This document shows positions 22,341-35,727 of a DNA stretch of 64,000 nt, one piece after another. The translations under genes and the position numbers were made by a program. Where the stretch lies: contig NW_025931666.1 of NCBI RefSeq assembly GCF_000764305.2, positions 1 through 64,000 of the forward strand, in the 5' to 3' direction. The DNA comes from Hyalella azteca (taxonomy: Eukaryota > Arthropoda > Malacostraca > Amphipoda > Hyalellidae). A model generated the notes under the pieces. That model saw only the letters and a list, made by a program, of their open reading frames with translations, was not told where the DNA came from and did not search any database. The stretch's first letter is position 1. Each line of letters opens with the position of its first letter.

Positions 22341-22500
22341 ATAAAAAATGTTACTCAGTCCTCACTGCAGTGAGTGACAGAGAGCGCATTTTCTCAAAAT
22401 CGATGAAAACGTGAAGTCACAGACAGACAGACAGACAGACGGACGGACGGACGGAAAGACGGACGGACAGACGGACGGACATGACGAGCGCAATAGCGCC
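22341..22500. mobile_element. Dispersed element with GACA/GACG microsatellite core, copy 1
   Basis: TCACTGCAGTGAGTGACAGA, GCGCATTTTCTC and AAACGTGAAGT precede a run of CAGACAGA and GGACGGAC units and then CATGACGAGCGCAATAG. The same order is found in inverted orientation at 28478-28606. The left part contains the palindrome CACTGCAGTG. The element lies only about 28 bp upstream of ligase exon 1. Confidence 0.85.
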
Positions 22501-25500
22501 TTTTTTCCATATATGAGAAACTGCGCTAAAAATTATGTTACACTTGAGTATGAATACCGTGAAAATTGAGGGTTCATATGCAAAAAAATGAAAAATAGCT
22601 GACAAAATTGTTTCGATGGATCAAAACTCGTTTGATTACAACGCTTCTCTGGTGCTTTTGAAATAAAGTGCAGAAATATACAATTCAGTGATATAAGAAG
22701 AGAAAAATAATTCATCGTATAGCCTCATTAATATTTTATGCATTATAAGTAACGTAATCATTCCAGCCGTTGCTTCTCGCGTGTATCTCATGTCTGACGT
22801 CGGCAGCTGTTGCCCATGTATGTATCAGATAGTTTTTGATTAGGTTCTGTGGTCTCATGATTGCCTTTTTAATATCGATTTGTTTTTTTTTTGGCTTAAA
22901 TTCGACTTTATTTGCTCTTTCTATCGTTATTTATTTGCTCATGACATATCCTCTGTTTGGCTGGGAGCCTGGAATAAATTTTTTAAATCGCAAAGGTTGA
23001 TGTGGATAAAACTGAGATAAAAAATTTTTGCTTGTTGGTGGTGAGTAAACGATTTTTTATATAGTCAGAGTCCTAGGCATCTCTCAATTCAACATCAGGT
23101 TATTCGAACATCTAAGTGACTCGAAGTAAGATGTTTTAGTTTAGTAGCTAGTAAGTAGAAGTTAAGCAAAAGTAATTAAAATATACTTTTATTCATAATA
23201 AAGGAAGAATATATTTTATTACGTCTATTAGTACCTCTAAGGATATGCAAATATTTTTTATCAATCAAATTTTTTCGAGTTAATAGCATATTAACAGCGA
23301 AATAATTATTAGAATAAAAAGATAGAACTCAATAATTTTTTAGCGGATTAATAATGTGGCAGTTATTTAAAAAAGTTGTGATTGAGGTATGTCGTTCGAA
23401 CATCAGTACCGTATCCCCTGCTAGAACCTGCGTTAGTTACTACGAGCCTGTTATTACTGTTTTCATTGGAACACGGCAAACTGAAAATTAAAATATGAAG
23501 AATAATATTCGACTTAGAGATAATTTAGTCATTTTAGTGCTATTTGCTGCATGTTCTCACCCCGCAGCTCCTGAACGCAGGGCAGAGAACGAGCAGACGG
23601 AGCGACGGTTACTGCACAGCCATCGTCTCAGTAACGGACGCGGTGTCGCGCTAAAGATTCTGTTCATGACGACATTAAAACCTCAACGACGTCTTTGTCG
23701 AGTTTTTTTTCTGAATTTACGATTCAGATGCCGTCTGTAAAAAGATATAATCACGCTATTTAATTGAATTTATCAAAGCTGCAGTTACTCGAAAGGGAAA
23801 GTATAAGTGCATTCTACAATATCGTATATATGGAGGAGTTGACGGCCGTGAAGTTCCAAGTAGATTAATTATTATGCATGAACATCAAAGATACGTTCAA
23901 TTCAACGCTCGAGTTTTTTTTTTGCAGGGATTTGATTGTTAACAGGGAAGCTCTAGAAACACAAAAGATTTACGAAATTAAAATAATTGAACATTTCTAT
24001 CTTAATTCAGTGGCTCCCAAACGGTTCGAAATCAAGTACCACTGGAACGTCTGTATACAGGCGCCGGGTGCCTCCAGGTGGCACCACATTACAAAAAAAG
24101 TTATAAATAAAACATATCAACCGCCTATGTAAAGAGCAATAGCAGAATTTTCGTTAACATATGCTTTAATAATCAATGCCCCAGGTAGGAGGACAGGTTT
24201 CATTTAATGGTGTATCGCGCGAAACTTGTCGGTGGGCTGTGATAATTATTTAAAAATTATTGCCTGATGCAAAGTACGTGGCTTGAAATTTTTGTATATA
24301 AAATTAACTAAATAAAAATTTTGCGTTACCCACAATGTCACCAAACCTGAGTTAACAGGCTTTACCGGACGCTTTTCAACATTCAATGCTTGTCATATAA
24401 AAGTGTGATGCTAGAAATAAATGAAACGTACGTTTCAACGATAGAAAATTTAGTCTACCCACGAAACAAAAAAAAATGTTGGAAACCGGGCATGACGCAC
24501 AGTTCCTTGTATTAGGGGGAATGTTCCCCTAAAATTAGGGAAATGCGCGATTTTTAATATTAGTTGATGTTCGAGTCTTCTAGTATTAGGGTAAGTGGGC
24601 ATCCACTAAAATCAGGGGTGGAGCGCTATATGATTCTCACAGCATTTTAGGCAGCAGCATGCGCAAGAGAAGCGACCAGTTACTGGCTGATGTTCAGAGA
24701 CTGGATGCGAGTGTGTGACTGCATGGTTACTTGCTATTATTAAGGAGGCTGCAAGTAATTAGTAGGTTACTTGTTGCAAGAGTGTGACCAACAATTAAAT
24801 TTGTTTTAATAAAAGCATACTTTCTATATGAATAAAGCTCATATTAAAATTACCTTAGGAAGTTTGATGTTTTGGGTTCAACACCGTATTAGTCTCTTAT
24901 GATCATAACCACTGCCGTTATGTATTAGCAGTTCACTGCCACGTACATTACTGACTTTAAATCCGTTTTATCATTGTTTCTTTCGCTAGTTATATTTGCT
25001 TTGTGTTATGTTAATTAGTATTTGATGTCAATTACTCTCATTTCAGGTAACTGGATATTCGTTTGAAAAAGCTTGGATTGCAAAGTCTCCATTATTTTAC
25101 TACAAACAGCAAGTTGTTAGTAGTTTACTAGCTGCAAGTATATGACCTATACTACTAACTACATGAAGTTAGTAGGTTACTTACTTGCAGCGAGTGTGTG
25201 ATCGACAATTAACTGCAAGTAGATAGTAGATTACTTGCTGCATTTCAGTGACCGGCTCCTACCTGCAAGAAGTTTTCAGGCTTCTGGCTGCAAGTATAAA
25301 ATGCTACTATAAACGCATGTGTGACATGTAACTCGTGCGCGAGTGTAAAGGTAACCGACATTAAATGTGAGTTGCACTATCTTGGCCGAGTGCTTGGCGC
25401 TTGAGATTAGATCTAAGCAACTGTTGTTTACAGCGCCTAAATATAAGAATGTTTGTAATGCTCCTCTTCTGTAAACGAGGCAGTGACATTATCAGGCAAT

Positions 25501-26210
25501 TGGGGAGAGAGATAATCGTTCATGTGATTTGGATTATGAAGCTCTATTGTATAATTCATATTGTTTTATTACTCTATGTTTGAAGGCTGTTAAAATTTAT
25601 TATCTCGGAATAAGCGAAATAATAAGTAGAGTTGAAAGTGTCACATGTCAATAGTGTGAATCATAAACTAGAGTTTTACGAGTAATGCTGCTACAGGGGT
25701 AATATATTGACTGCATGACTGCATATATTGCGCTGCATATGCGGGGTAATATATTGACATATTCATTATGCCTCATGTTGGATTTCCATACTTCTTCCCT
25801 TAAGACTCCGTGGCAGTTTACTCTAAGTATTTTTGCAGTTTTAATTCTTACACTTATATGTACGCCACATAAACACTGATCTACATTTGTATGTCGCTTA
25901 CGCTATAGGCTCCACACGGAAGTCGCGAGTAAGGTTCAAATGGCTGTGCTAGGTCATTAAGAGCCACGCTGGATCAAGTGGACAGAAAAATGCGTTTATT
26001 TCAAATAATTGCTAAATTGAAACGAAGGAGTTATTCAGACCCAGTTACTTTTTTTGTGTGTGAGTAGAGATTTTCGCTTCAACGTGACACCGAACACCTA
26101 TCAAACACCGGTCTGATTATCCTTGTTTTCTTTTGGTCTCTTTTAGCCAATATTATTTTTGTTACGCTAAAATCTTGCTGGAAGTATTCAATTCTTTACA
26201 CAATCTAATT
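22501..26210. other. Upstream flank of the ligase gene, no gene called
   Basis: The missing start exon of the ligase may lie here on the - strand, but no ATG exon could be fixed from the sequence. On the + strand a strong acceptor (T-run then GCAG at 23928) precedes about 65 open codons up to 24132. Nothing in the translation is recognised. Confidence 0.35.
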
Positions 26211-26454
26211 CACCGACTATGCTGCATGTCACCGACTATGCTGCATGTCACCGACTATGCTGCATGTCACCGACTTTGCTGCATGTCACCGACTATGCTG
26301 CATGTCACCGACTACGTTGCATGTCACCGACTATGCTGCATGTCACCGACTATGTTGCATGTCACCGACTTTGCTGCATGACACCGACTATGCTGCATGC
26401 CACCGACTATGCTGCATGTCACCGACTATGCTGCATGCCACCGACTATGCTGCA
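26211..26454. repeat. 19-bp tandem repeat, about 12.8 copies
   Basis: CACCGACTATGCTGCATGT repeats head to tail with few changes (TTTGCTGC, TACGTTGC, ATGCC). Because 19 is not a multiple of three, all three + frames stay open and give overlapping pseudo-ORFs. It is not a gene. Confidence 0.97.
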
Positions 26455-28477
26455 ATTCGAAATATTGAGCTGCTAAATAATATTACATTTTAAGTATGCC
26501 ATATAATTAAAATATATGAAGATATACTATATATATATATGATGATATGCTATATAAACAGTAAACATATTCAAAATAACAAACGCCGTGAGAAACAGCT
26601 TGATAAAGTTTCTGAGAAATGGTCAGTATCATCAGAAGTGATTTATTGCAGCGCAAGTTGCTTTAGCCACAAGCCTGATTCGTCAAAGCCGACACAAAAG
26701 TCGTAGCAAGCGTTTTCCTAATTAACACGTAATGAAAGTATAGGATCATCCACATGAACTTTCAAATGATACAAAAGAAAATACGGTGGCGGTAGCATAT
26801 GTGTAATTAAAACAGTTCGTCCTGTGCAAATTAGTAATTCGTGTTGTTCCGAGAAAAACTATCAAGCTAATGTTGAAATTTAACGTACACGGCGGTTGCA
26901 GTCCTGAAATGTGGTACTAGCTAGTTAGAGTACCACAAGAAGAAATGTTACGAAAACTGTTTTAAAAGTAGCACGTAAACACAAGAGAAAGTATGCACGC
27001 CTTGTGCTAGAGCTGACGTAGAAAGCTCACTGTCTTTGCTTGCCAGTTAACTGTCACCTGTGAGCGCTATTATCTGTCATTTATCTTCGAGGTCACAGTC
27101 AAGCATTGCATAACATAGATATGACTCTTTTCGCATCACTCATGTCTCTTATCATCTATTCCAGGGATCTCATCATCAGAAGTGGCCGATTCTTTCTGAA
27201 TTAATCGATTTATATATAATAAATAATGATCTAATAGTGATCAGAAAAACTTGGATGCCATAAGACGACAACTTTGTTTTACAAAATACCTTAAATTCCC
27301 GTCAATCGATCACTTCCACTCCCGATCTCCTATTTTGTCCAGCGAACAGATTATGCCTCGCGTTGTAAGAACACTTCAGAATTAGACCAGCCAGCTCCAA
27401 GAAAGAAGCGACTATGGATAAAGATCGTCATGCAGCGCAGTCGCGAAATATTTGAAGACCAATCAGCTAGACTATACATATCAAATTTTCTTTAATAATG
27501 AAGAGTTTACCGCATAACCTGCCATCTCTTGAAATTTGCGATCTTTTGATCATTGGATGTGATTTGGATTTGATTATAGATACCGTTGGAATATTTCTTC
27601 CAGATTGTTTTTTCGAAAAATATGTGGCAAGTTATGTATGCAGCCAGGAGAAGGCAAACGATTTTATGCCTATTGGAGTCATGCACATCCAAAAACAAAA
27701 CCTTTTTCTACATGTATAATAACATGATATTTTTCACTTCATGTGTTACTTCAGGATTATTGGTTTATGAAAAAAATTTATGACGCGACGAGAAGACGAA
27801 ACGATTTATGCAGAAAGGCAATATGATGGAAGTTCTGTGAATATTTAATTCTGACTGACAAAATCAGAGGTGATCATGACTGCCAATGCTTGCCTCTCTG
27901 TAAAACCCTACCGACTATAGTGACTTACACTATGATGTTGCAATATAGCATCATACTGTAATTACCTACATACATTACTTATATATTCGTAGAGTAAGCA
28001 TTGAATTTATTCGATTATCAATATTTATTTTGCATTGATGTATAAGCAGCAACGCTGGAAATAAAATTGTAGAAATCACTGCTGCATGTGAGTTTTAGTA
28101 AGTGCTTGCAGTATTTGTGACTGCGATTATATGTGACTTGAGTGCGACTTTGACTTTCGAACTATGCTTGTGAAAATGTAATATAATCTCTGAATCCTAG
28201 GGTTGAAATCGCTGGTTTGGTAATATTGTTTTTTAGAATCATTTAACTTTCAGAATCATTGATCGCGAATTCAGAATAGGAGTGCAATCTTAATTTATAT
28301 TTGAATCTGGCTTCTCGGCTGCTCGCGATTCTTGGATACGCATCACACGTAAGGTTGATTGTTTCCTGTTGAATTCACATTCTTCTAATCCTAATTAAAA
28401 ACATAAACTAATTAATACCTGTTAAGAGAAACCGTGGAAAGAATTCATATTTTTAGCGCATCTTCTAATTTATGAAA
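26455..28477. other. Intergenic, nothing identified
   Basis: AT-rich sequence with a short TA run near 26528. No exon was recognised. Confidence 0.4.
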
Positions 28478-28606
28478 ATGCACTATTGTGCTCGTCATGT
28501 CCGTCTGTCCGTCTGTCTTTCCGTTCCTTACTTCACGTTTTCGTCGAAGAGAAAATGCGCTCTCTGTCACTCACTGCAGTGAGTACTGAGTTATATTTTT
28601 TATAGT
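28478..28606. mobile_element. Dispersed element with GTCC/GTCT microsatellite core, copy 2 (inverted)
   Basis: This is the reverse complement of the element at 22341-22500: CTCGTCATGTCCGTCTGTCC, then CTTCACGTTTTCGTCGA, GAGAAAATGCGC and CACTCACTGCAGTGAG. The microsatellite core is shorter here. Confidence 0.85.
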
Positions 28607-30840
28607 TACAAAAGTCTCTCAATACTGCCTGCGAAGGGAATGTTGATAACTGTACTCATTTCAAAAATTCTTCAATTATGTCATTATCTCATACGCTGCC
28701 TCGAGTCTATAGGCCTTAAGGAATTAACTAAATAACACGATCCACTTCAAGCAAATAACATTGAAGCGAAGTTGATCACTAGTTGGTTTCGTTGTAACAT
28801 CGTTTTATCAACGTTTTTTTACGTCAGATGTCTGGTGAGTAGATCATGACGAGACGCACTCGTCCGGAACATTATCGCACCAGCATCATCATGCTTGGCC
28901 TAGACTCATTACGACTGGCGGTAACCGAGGCGCTTATCTAGGACGAGAATCTTTGTTTAAAAAATGAACTACGAATAGTATGCACTTTAGTGAAAACGTA
29001 CAAGGAATAATACGCACTACTGTCACACACGAGCTAAGAACCACCTGGGCTACTGTCAAATACGCGGACTACGATCAACCCAAACAACTGTCCAATTCAG
29101 TTCGACAAATAAAAATAACAAAGACGAAAATCTGCCTTCTAAACTGTAGATAAACATGAATACGTGTGTGTTCGAATGTGTACAATCAGATGAAACGTAC
29201 CTTGTGGGACCTCCCGTATAATATGCTCTGTTGCCTTTTTGCCCTACAGACATTTTAGTTTCGCTAAAACAGAGTGACCAGCATTGTGATGTTAGCTGTG
29301 AGGGCGACATAAGCAATCGAGGAGCTATAGATGATTCAAAATGGAAGATTTTCAGTTTCGAAGATGCTCAATCTAGAATAATGTTTTTCGTCTAGAAAAA
29401 TTGTTAATTCTGCTCTTGATCTGATTATATTGTAAAATAATTTTAATTGTTTGAAAGCTTGTACTCTGACGGGCTAATGGTTCAGAAAGTCATAATTGAA
29501 CGCTTGAGATAATAATTGAAACTTGCTTAAAATTTTCGGCCATAACTTATAAATAACATGTATGTATAAGTGATCATGAGTAATGAACAGTCTTATTCAT
29601 TGCTTCAACCTTGCCATCAGAGGAATGTAATTATTACCATATTGCCAGTTGTCGACACAAGACAACTGGCATGAATGGCAACAACCACATGAATGAACAT
29701 TTATCAATAACCTTCTTTTAAAAGGGCAGCCACTTAATTGGGGAGCCATATGGAGATCGTATAATTAATTGAAGGTGTCACAAAAATCTCGTTTTCTCTT
29801 GACCTGATAATGTTCTTTAATGTTATTATTATGTTACTTAATTATCATTATATTATAGTCATATTAATTAATAACATTATTATCATAATGTTATTATTAA
29901 GTTACTGACGTAGGAAGAAGTCACAAAACCGCACATGTTACCGTGCGCTTTGCAAACACCGTGGCTCTTATCAAATCTACTATAGTTTTGTTGACGTAAG
30001 CTACTTTGTCCTGAGATGACTTCATAGGTGGAATACAAATATTTCATGTCGCATTGGAGGAGGACGTTCAGCAGCTGCTGCATGATTATCATGAATTCTG
30101 AAAAACATTTTAAAAATCAAAAATATATCATGTTTCAATATCTGACATTTTTTACTATAATATATCCACAGATCTGTGAACTACATTAGCACAACCTCAA
30201 TTTTGGAGAGCTGCAAAAAGCAGACGTTTTTAAAACAACATATCGGATACCTCTTGCCAACACCGGATCACTTGTAGCTTTAAGGCTTTATTCAAATATT
30301 GAATCCTTTCACTTTACCAATTCTGACTAACGTCTTTCGTAATGTAATTCTTATTCACATGAAAAACAAAATTAATTTATTGATCAGTGATCAGGCGAGC
30401 AGCGCGTTTATATGAACAGCCGTGCTTGTTTATTGAGCTCTTTATGAAACAAGTACGACGCCTATGATGCCGCTGCTACTCCAGAAATAAAAAGCTCGCA
30501 TGTTTACGGTAATTTTCGCCCCTGCTCCTCTCAACGACTGCATTCTTTTGCGCTGTGCCAGAGAAATGATCTCAATTCCGAGCGCCGGCCCGCTCCCTGC
30601 CATGAGAAATTGCCTGCTTTCGGACGGCAAATAATTTGCTAGTTCAACATCAATTGGGAGTCAGTATAGTTGATAATAAAAGAATAGTTAACCTATAACA
30701 ATTTCAAGAGTTATTAATAATAAAAAATAATAATATTCTTTTTATGGACAAAGCGCACTACTGCACAGCACCGCACAATGATGAGCATGTAATGTGGAGG
30801 GATGACTAATACTGCATGCGCAGTACTGTGCAATTAAGAG
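28607..30840. other. Intergenic, nothing identified
   Basis: It contains an 11-bp-stem hairpin at 29643-29671 (TGCCAGTTGTC and its complement, 7-base loop) and AT-rich stretches near 29820-29895. A GC-richer patch at 30500-30630 has short ORFs on both strands, without recognisable motifs. Confidence 0.4.
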
Positions 30841-31256
30841 TAGCACAATAACTAATACAGAGAAGTACCTTGTAATAATGATTAGTACTGTGAAGTACTG
30901 CGCAATAATAAGTAGTACTGCGTAATAATAATAGTACTGCGCAAAAATAAGTAGTACTGCGCAATAATAAGTAGTACTGCGCAATAATAAGTAGTACTGC
31001 GCAATAATAAGTAGTACTGCGCAATAATAAGTAGTACTGCGCAATAATAAGTAGTACCGCGCATTTATGCAAGGGTGCGGACATGCTTATTACAAATGCC
31101 TCTCGTGTCGACCAACTGCGCAATAATAAGTAGTACTGCGCAATAATAAGTAGTACTGCGCAATAATAAGTAGTACTGCTCAATAATAAGTAGTACCGCG
31201 CATTTATGCAAGGGTGCGGACATGCTTATTACAAATGCCTCTCGTGTCGACCAACA
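30841..31256. repeat. 20-bp tandem repeat with a duplicated 65-bp spacer
   Basis: TAGTACTGCGCAATAATAAG repeats with a 20-bp period. The run is interrupted at 31054-31117 by a 65-bp unique block (ACCGCGCATTTATGCAAGGG to GTCGACCAAC). The short array then resumes, and the same block recurs at 31195-31255. The block and array together have therefore been duplicated as a larger unit of about 140 bp. Confidence 0.93.
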
Positions 31257-34200
31257 TTGCGCAGTTTGGTTTCATTTCGGTTTGTCCATGGCCAACTAGG
31301 CGGCATTTTTGGTCATTTGGACGATCCTCTCACGTCGCGTTCAGTCAAACAATGTGTCTGACGACACAATAATTAGTGGGATATTATTGCATCGCTCATT
31401 TTAGGACCCATTTAAACGTGGTTCGTTTAACAGTGGCAACGATTCAGTAATGTGAATGGAAGTTTTGCCTCTATCGACTCTACTGTGAGCTGTTTTGACA
31501 TATAAAGTTATTGCATTTAGAGCGGTTTTGGCATATAAAATTATGGCATTTACACAAGAATATATTCATTTTAGTTATATATTTTTCATCATTTCAGTAG
31601 CAACGATTCTGTAATGTAAGTTGAAGTTTTGTCTCTATCGACTCTACTGTGAGCTGTTTTGACATATAAAATTATTGCATTTACACAAGAATTCATTCAT
31701 TTTAGTGATATTTTTTTATCATTTTAGCGATAACTTTCTTCTGCGAGTGTTATGGCTCAATGTGTTAAAGGTCGAGCCTCGTAAATTTTTTTCTGCATGG
31801 CTGCTCCGCTTTATCATTGCGCTGGCATTTCCGTTGAGTTACTGCGGCGCCATCTTTTGCTGCCATTTTTGAGGTATAAAGACAGGCTCGTCGAGAGCTT
31901 ACTCATATTTTTTAGATATTTCAAAAGCATTTTTATAAATAAGTTTATATGTTGTATATATTTAGACTGGAATATTTCTCGCATATATGATATTTGAAAG
32001 AAAACTATTTGCATGGGGTTCGAGATGGTTATGATACACAGTCCACTGCCGCAAAATTATTTTCTTTATTAACCAATTACTTTAAAAAATAGGCCGATGC
32101 AGCCTGACTGAACCTAGAGAGTGCGTAAGAAAATAGAGGCTGAAAACTTGACCACGTCACGCAGTGACAGCCCTAGCTGCGTCCATGGAACCCATGCCAT
32201 GTTCTGGTCAGTGCTGCAAATAAATGTCCGAAATATCTATTACACATTTTACACCTTAATCCTGAATTTTTTTTTACTATTTCTGCAAATGCGCCTTGCA
32301 AATTTAAAACATTCATGCATAAGAAAGGATCAATAATTTATCTATTTATCAATATTAGGATCAATATCAACAATAATCAATTATCTATTCAAGAATGATA
32401 TATATCATTAATATAAAGTTAAAATGTTGGGCACAGCCCGTCTACTTATTATAAAAAATGGTATGCAAGTACTTGTTACAAATATATTCACGATATATCT
32501 ATTTGATAAAATAATTCATATTACGTTTAGAGCAACACATTTATTTCAGTTGGGTTATAATGAGTGTATATATATTTCAACCTCAGCGATAGCCAGACAC
32601 GCACTCCCACGAATCATATGGCGCCGCGGCCTACGTCGCGTGCGAGCGACGTAGGCCGCGCACTATTGACTATATTACAATAGTCAATAGTGCGTCAGGC
32701 TGAGGATGGCGGGCGCTGCGACAGACAACGAATAAACAGCAACACAACTCCCGTCATGCAGACAACGAAGAAACAGTAACACAACTCCCGTCATGCTTCT
32801 CGGTGTAGACTGAAGAAAATCAACTGTTGTAGTGGAGCTTTTTACTAGCTCAGACACTGGAGAAGGCTGGTGAGAGTTAGCGGGATGGTCTGCAACTTGA
32901 AGCCTTCTAAAAGTAATCTTGAAAACGCCAGCCCGCCAGGGAAAAGCCATAAAAATAATGGTGCCAGGCAATTTACGTAGATAAAATTTAAGGTGGTTTT
33001 GCAAATTATGTTTACACAAATATTATTGTTTTCAGACTAGTTATACAAATTTCAATGAACGTTCAAATAAATTTAGGACATCATTGGAAGTTAAAGTAAA
33101 TTTAGGATATCAATGAACGTTTATATATAAATTTTAGAGATTACCTCCTTTTAGAGATTACCTTCAAACTATTCCACTTTTATGCATATTTATTTGAGAT
33201 TATATTTGATTATATCCAGAATGCATTCCTATAAACGCTTTCTTGTTTACGTTCAATTGCCATTTACATATATTAATTTTCGGTAATGACACAATCCACG
33301 ACTTGCCATTCGGTGTAAATATAGATGGCGTATCATAAAATTAGGTATATGGAATTTGGCATAACCTTCAAACAAATTTTCGCCCAATTACTGTAACTGC
33401 CAATATTGTGCTCGAATTGTCTAGAAGAAACTAGCCTCTGTACATTTTTGACTAGCCACGGAACAAATAAGCCGTAAGTGCAAATCATTATTGTGTACTT
33501 TAATCAGTGCTGTGCGTTCCTAAACACACAGTTATGGAACAGGCCAGGGTTGTGAGCCACAGTATCTTTGATACGCCGGTACGCTGTAAGTGACACTGAG
33601 CAGCGCCAATTTGATGCTCCGCTGCGCCATCATCCTGCCTAGCCGGGACGACTGGATATACACCGTGCACTTAGAGAAATAAATGAGACAGATATAAGGG
33701 ATATACTTTTTGTTCCTGTATTGGTCATAATGACTCAGATTAGTTCGTCCAAAGTGCGTATCCCTGCTACATGCAAAAGTGTGTCAGTATTCGAACGTTA
33801 TGTACGACCAAATCCTTTTCTGATGAAGGAAAGCGTGAGAGGTGTGGTCGGAAACTCGGGCAGGGCTTAATTCTGATGATGGAAAAAATGCGTAGCAATA
33901 CCACATGCAAAAACATGTCAGTATTTGAAAACTATAATATGCTCATATTTCGGGAAGTAGGAATGCGTGGCTGGCGTTGCCGTGGTGGAGACTCGGACAA
34001 AAATTTAAGTTTTAGCAATAGATCAAACGCGATCAAGTAAAAAATAATGCCTACCACGAATCTCTTGATTAAAATATTACAATACTTATCTTCGTAAATA
34101 TTAATTACTAATTGATCAGATTTTTGACGGCCTTAATTGTTATTATAATTTTTTCGCATATTTCTACCTTTAATTTCCGCATTTCTTAATGATGCTTGTC

Positions 34201-35536
34201 GACATTTTACTTATGAATTTGAATCATAAATATTCTCAAATGAATTACATATACCATCATTAAGCCCATCATTCAACATGGTGATGAATAGCATAAGACA
34301 TGATCAGAATGAATAGCACATGACATGATCAGAATGAATAGCACAAGACATGAGCTGTAATCAGGGAAACAATTCAAAATTGTCAGAATCACCAGAAAAG
34401 CTTTTTGTGTACACTGAAAAAAAGACTCTATATGGTCCCCACCTTTGGGACAAAAGTCCTTCCGGTTGCACTAAAAACAGCAATACAAGGAAGCGAGAAA
34501 AAAAACGAGAGAAATATTAACATAAGCAGCAACACAAAAGCCAGAAGCAAGAACGGAAACAAGAGCAGCACAGCATCAGCTCAGTTCCTCATAAAAAGTT
34601 GAGTCCCCCGACCCCGGGCGTCTCGCGCCCCGACACAACGAGCAAGAAACTTAAGCCTATTCATCTTAGGCGAGATCGATGGACTGTGAGACGCTGCGCA
34701 GACTATGCTCAGAAGCCATAACGTTTATGCATCCACTTACTCGAAAAATCTCACTGCGATCTCACTTACTCGAAATCTCACTGTGCAGAGAATTTTACAT
34801 TCATTCAATATTGAGCTCATTTCCTTTATGCTATTAAATTATATTGATAAGCGGTCGTTGAGTGCTTATCATTATCACCAGAACTAATTATTATCTATTA
34901 TCATAAGAATTACCGCAGAAAATTTATCAGAGCTTAAATGTAGTAAAATAGTTATCGAATATAAGGTTATTATGATGTATTTGCTCAAATCTCGCTTGCG
35001 ACGACATATCGAGTCAACTTTGATGTTGTCAACTTTGATGTTTGATGTCAACAGCGCCTGATTGGAACAACTTTCTGAACCGTGATGTAAATGGTAAAAT
35101 AGACCTTATGGGATTATTTTTAATTATTTTTTAGAAATTTCTACTTTCACTACACACGAAATTTCAGTGGAGTTAGTGTTGCTTCTAGCGGAAAAACGAT
35201 TTGTATAATTATTATCTGCTGGCCAGCATAAACAGTGAGTACGATATCCCGAAGTTTCGTTGAACTGAAACGCAATTTGCTCCAGTGATATGAGAGTTAC
35301 AATCTTAGGTTAAGTCAATTGCTTCATTAATTGAATAGAACACTGTCCTTCTAATTGTGAATAAAAAATAAATAAATTTGACAAATATCAAATGAAAAAT
35401 TGTGCTGGAATTTTTGTAACTTTTTGGAGTAAGATGCCAGATCCCGATCATTTTAGTCATCAGTTCTAAAGCTTTTACTCTTTATTGCATTTGCAACTGA
35501 AGAATTGATATACCTGTTGACTCAGCGCATAACTGT
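31257..35536. other. Intergenic region with small duplications
   Basis: No gene was seen. It holds a diverged duplication near 31430-31560 and 31595-31720 (TCTATCGACTCTACTGTGAG), the twin hairpins at 32626-32694, a 37-bp duplication at 32722-32796 (CAGACAACGAAKAAACAG) and three 25-bp units (GATCAGAATGAATAGCACA) at 34283-34345. Confidence 0.5.
32626..32694. repeat. Two adjoining perfect hairpins
   Basis: The first stem is GCGGCCTACGTCGC (32626-32639) with its complement at 32646-32659 and a 6-base loop. The second is CGCACTATTGACTAT (32659-32673) with its complement at 32680-32694, again a 6-base loop. The two share base 32659. Confidence 0.93.
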
Positions 35537-35727
35537 CGTGAGAGTCAGCGATGTTCCGATGTTATCGAGTGACAACTTTAAGCCCGGGCTCTTCAACACT
35601 TCCTAAACATGCCCACACCTGAGATCAACATTTTAACTTTTTCAATTTGCGGCGCCAGCGCGTGGAAGTTGGCCAATCTGTTGAGCGCGGCGATGGTTCG
35701 ATCAAGCCACGGCGCTCTGCATATAGC
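35537..35727 (+). mobile_element. Dispersed repeat of about 190 bp, copy A
   Basis: It is nearly identical to the reverse complement of 51850-52041. Shared landmarks are GAGTCAGCGATGTT, GTTATCGAGTGACAACTTTA, AGCCCGGGCTCTTCAACACT and GGTTCGATCAAGCCA. GGTTCGATC resembles a tRNA B-box, which would fit a SINE, but no convincing A-box was seen. Confidence 0.88.

Noticed and set aside
23495..23740. 81-codon + strand ORF starting with a hydrophobic stretch like a signal peptide
   Set aside because: The rest is arginine-rich without cysteine pattern or cleavage motifs. No support as a secreted peptide gene.
23878..24132. Strong acceptor-like T-run and GCAG followed by about 65 open codons on the + strand
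   Set aside because: No motif, no partner exon and no donor were identified. It may be chance in AT-rich DNA.
26133..26493. Three overlapping ORFs of 82-85 codons
   Set aside because: They are the three frames of one 19-bp tandem repeat.
30742..31183. - strand ORFs rich in YYLLLRST and YYCAVLLIIAQ
   Set aside because: They translate the 20-bp array and have no non-repetitive protein context.
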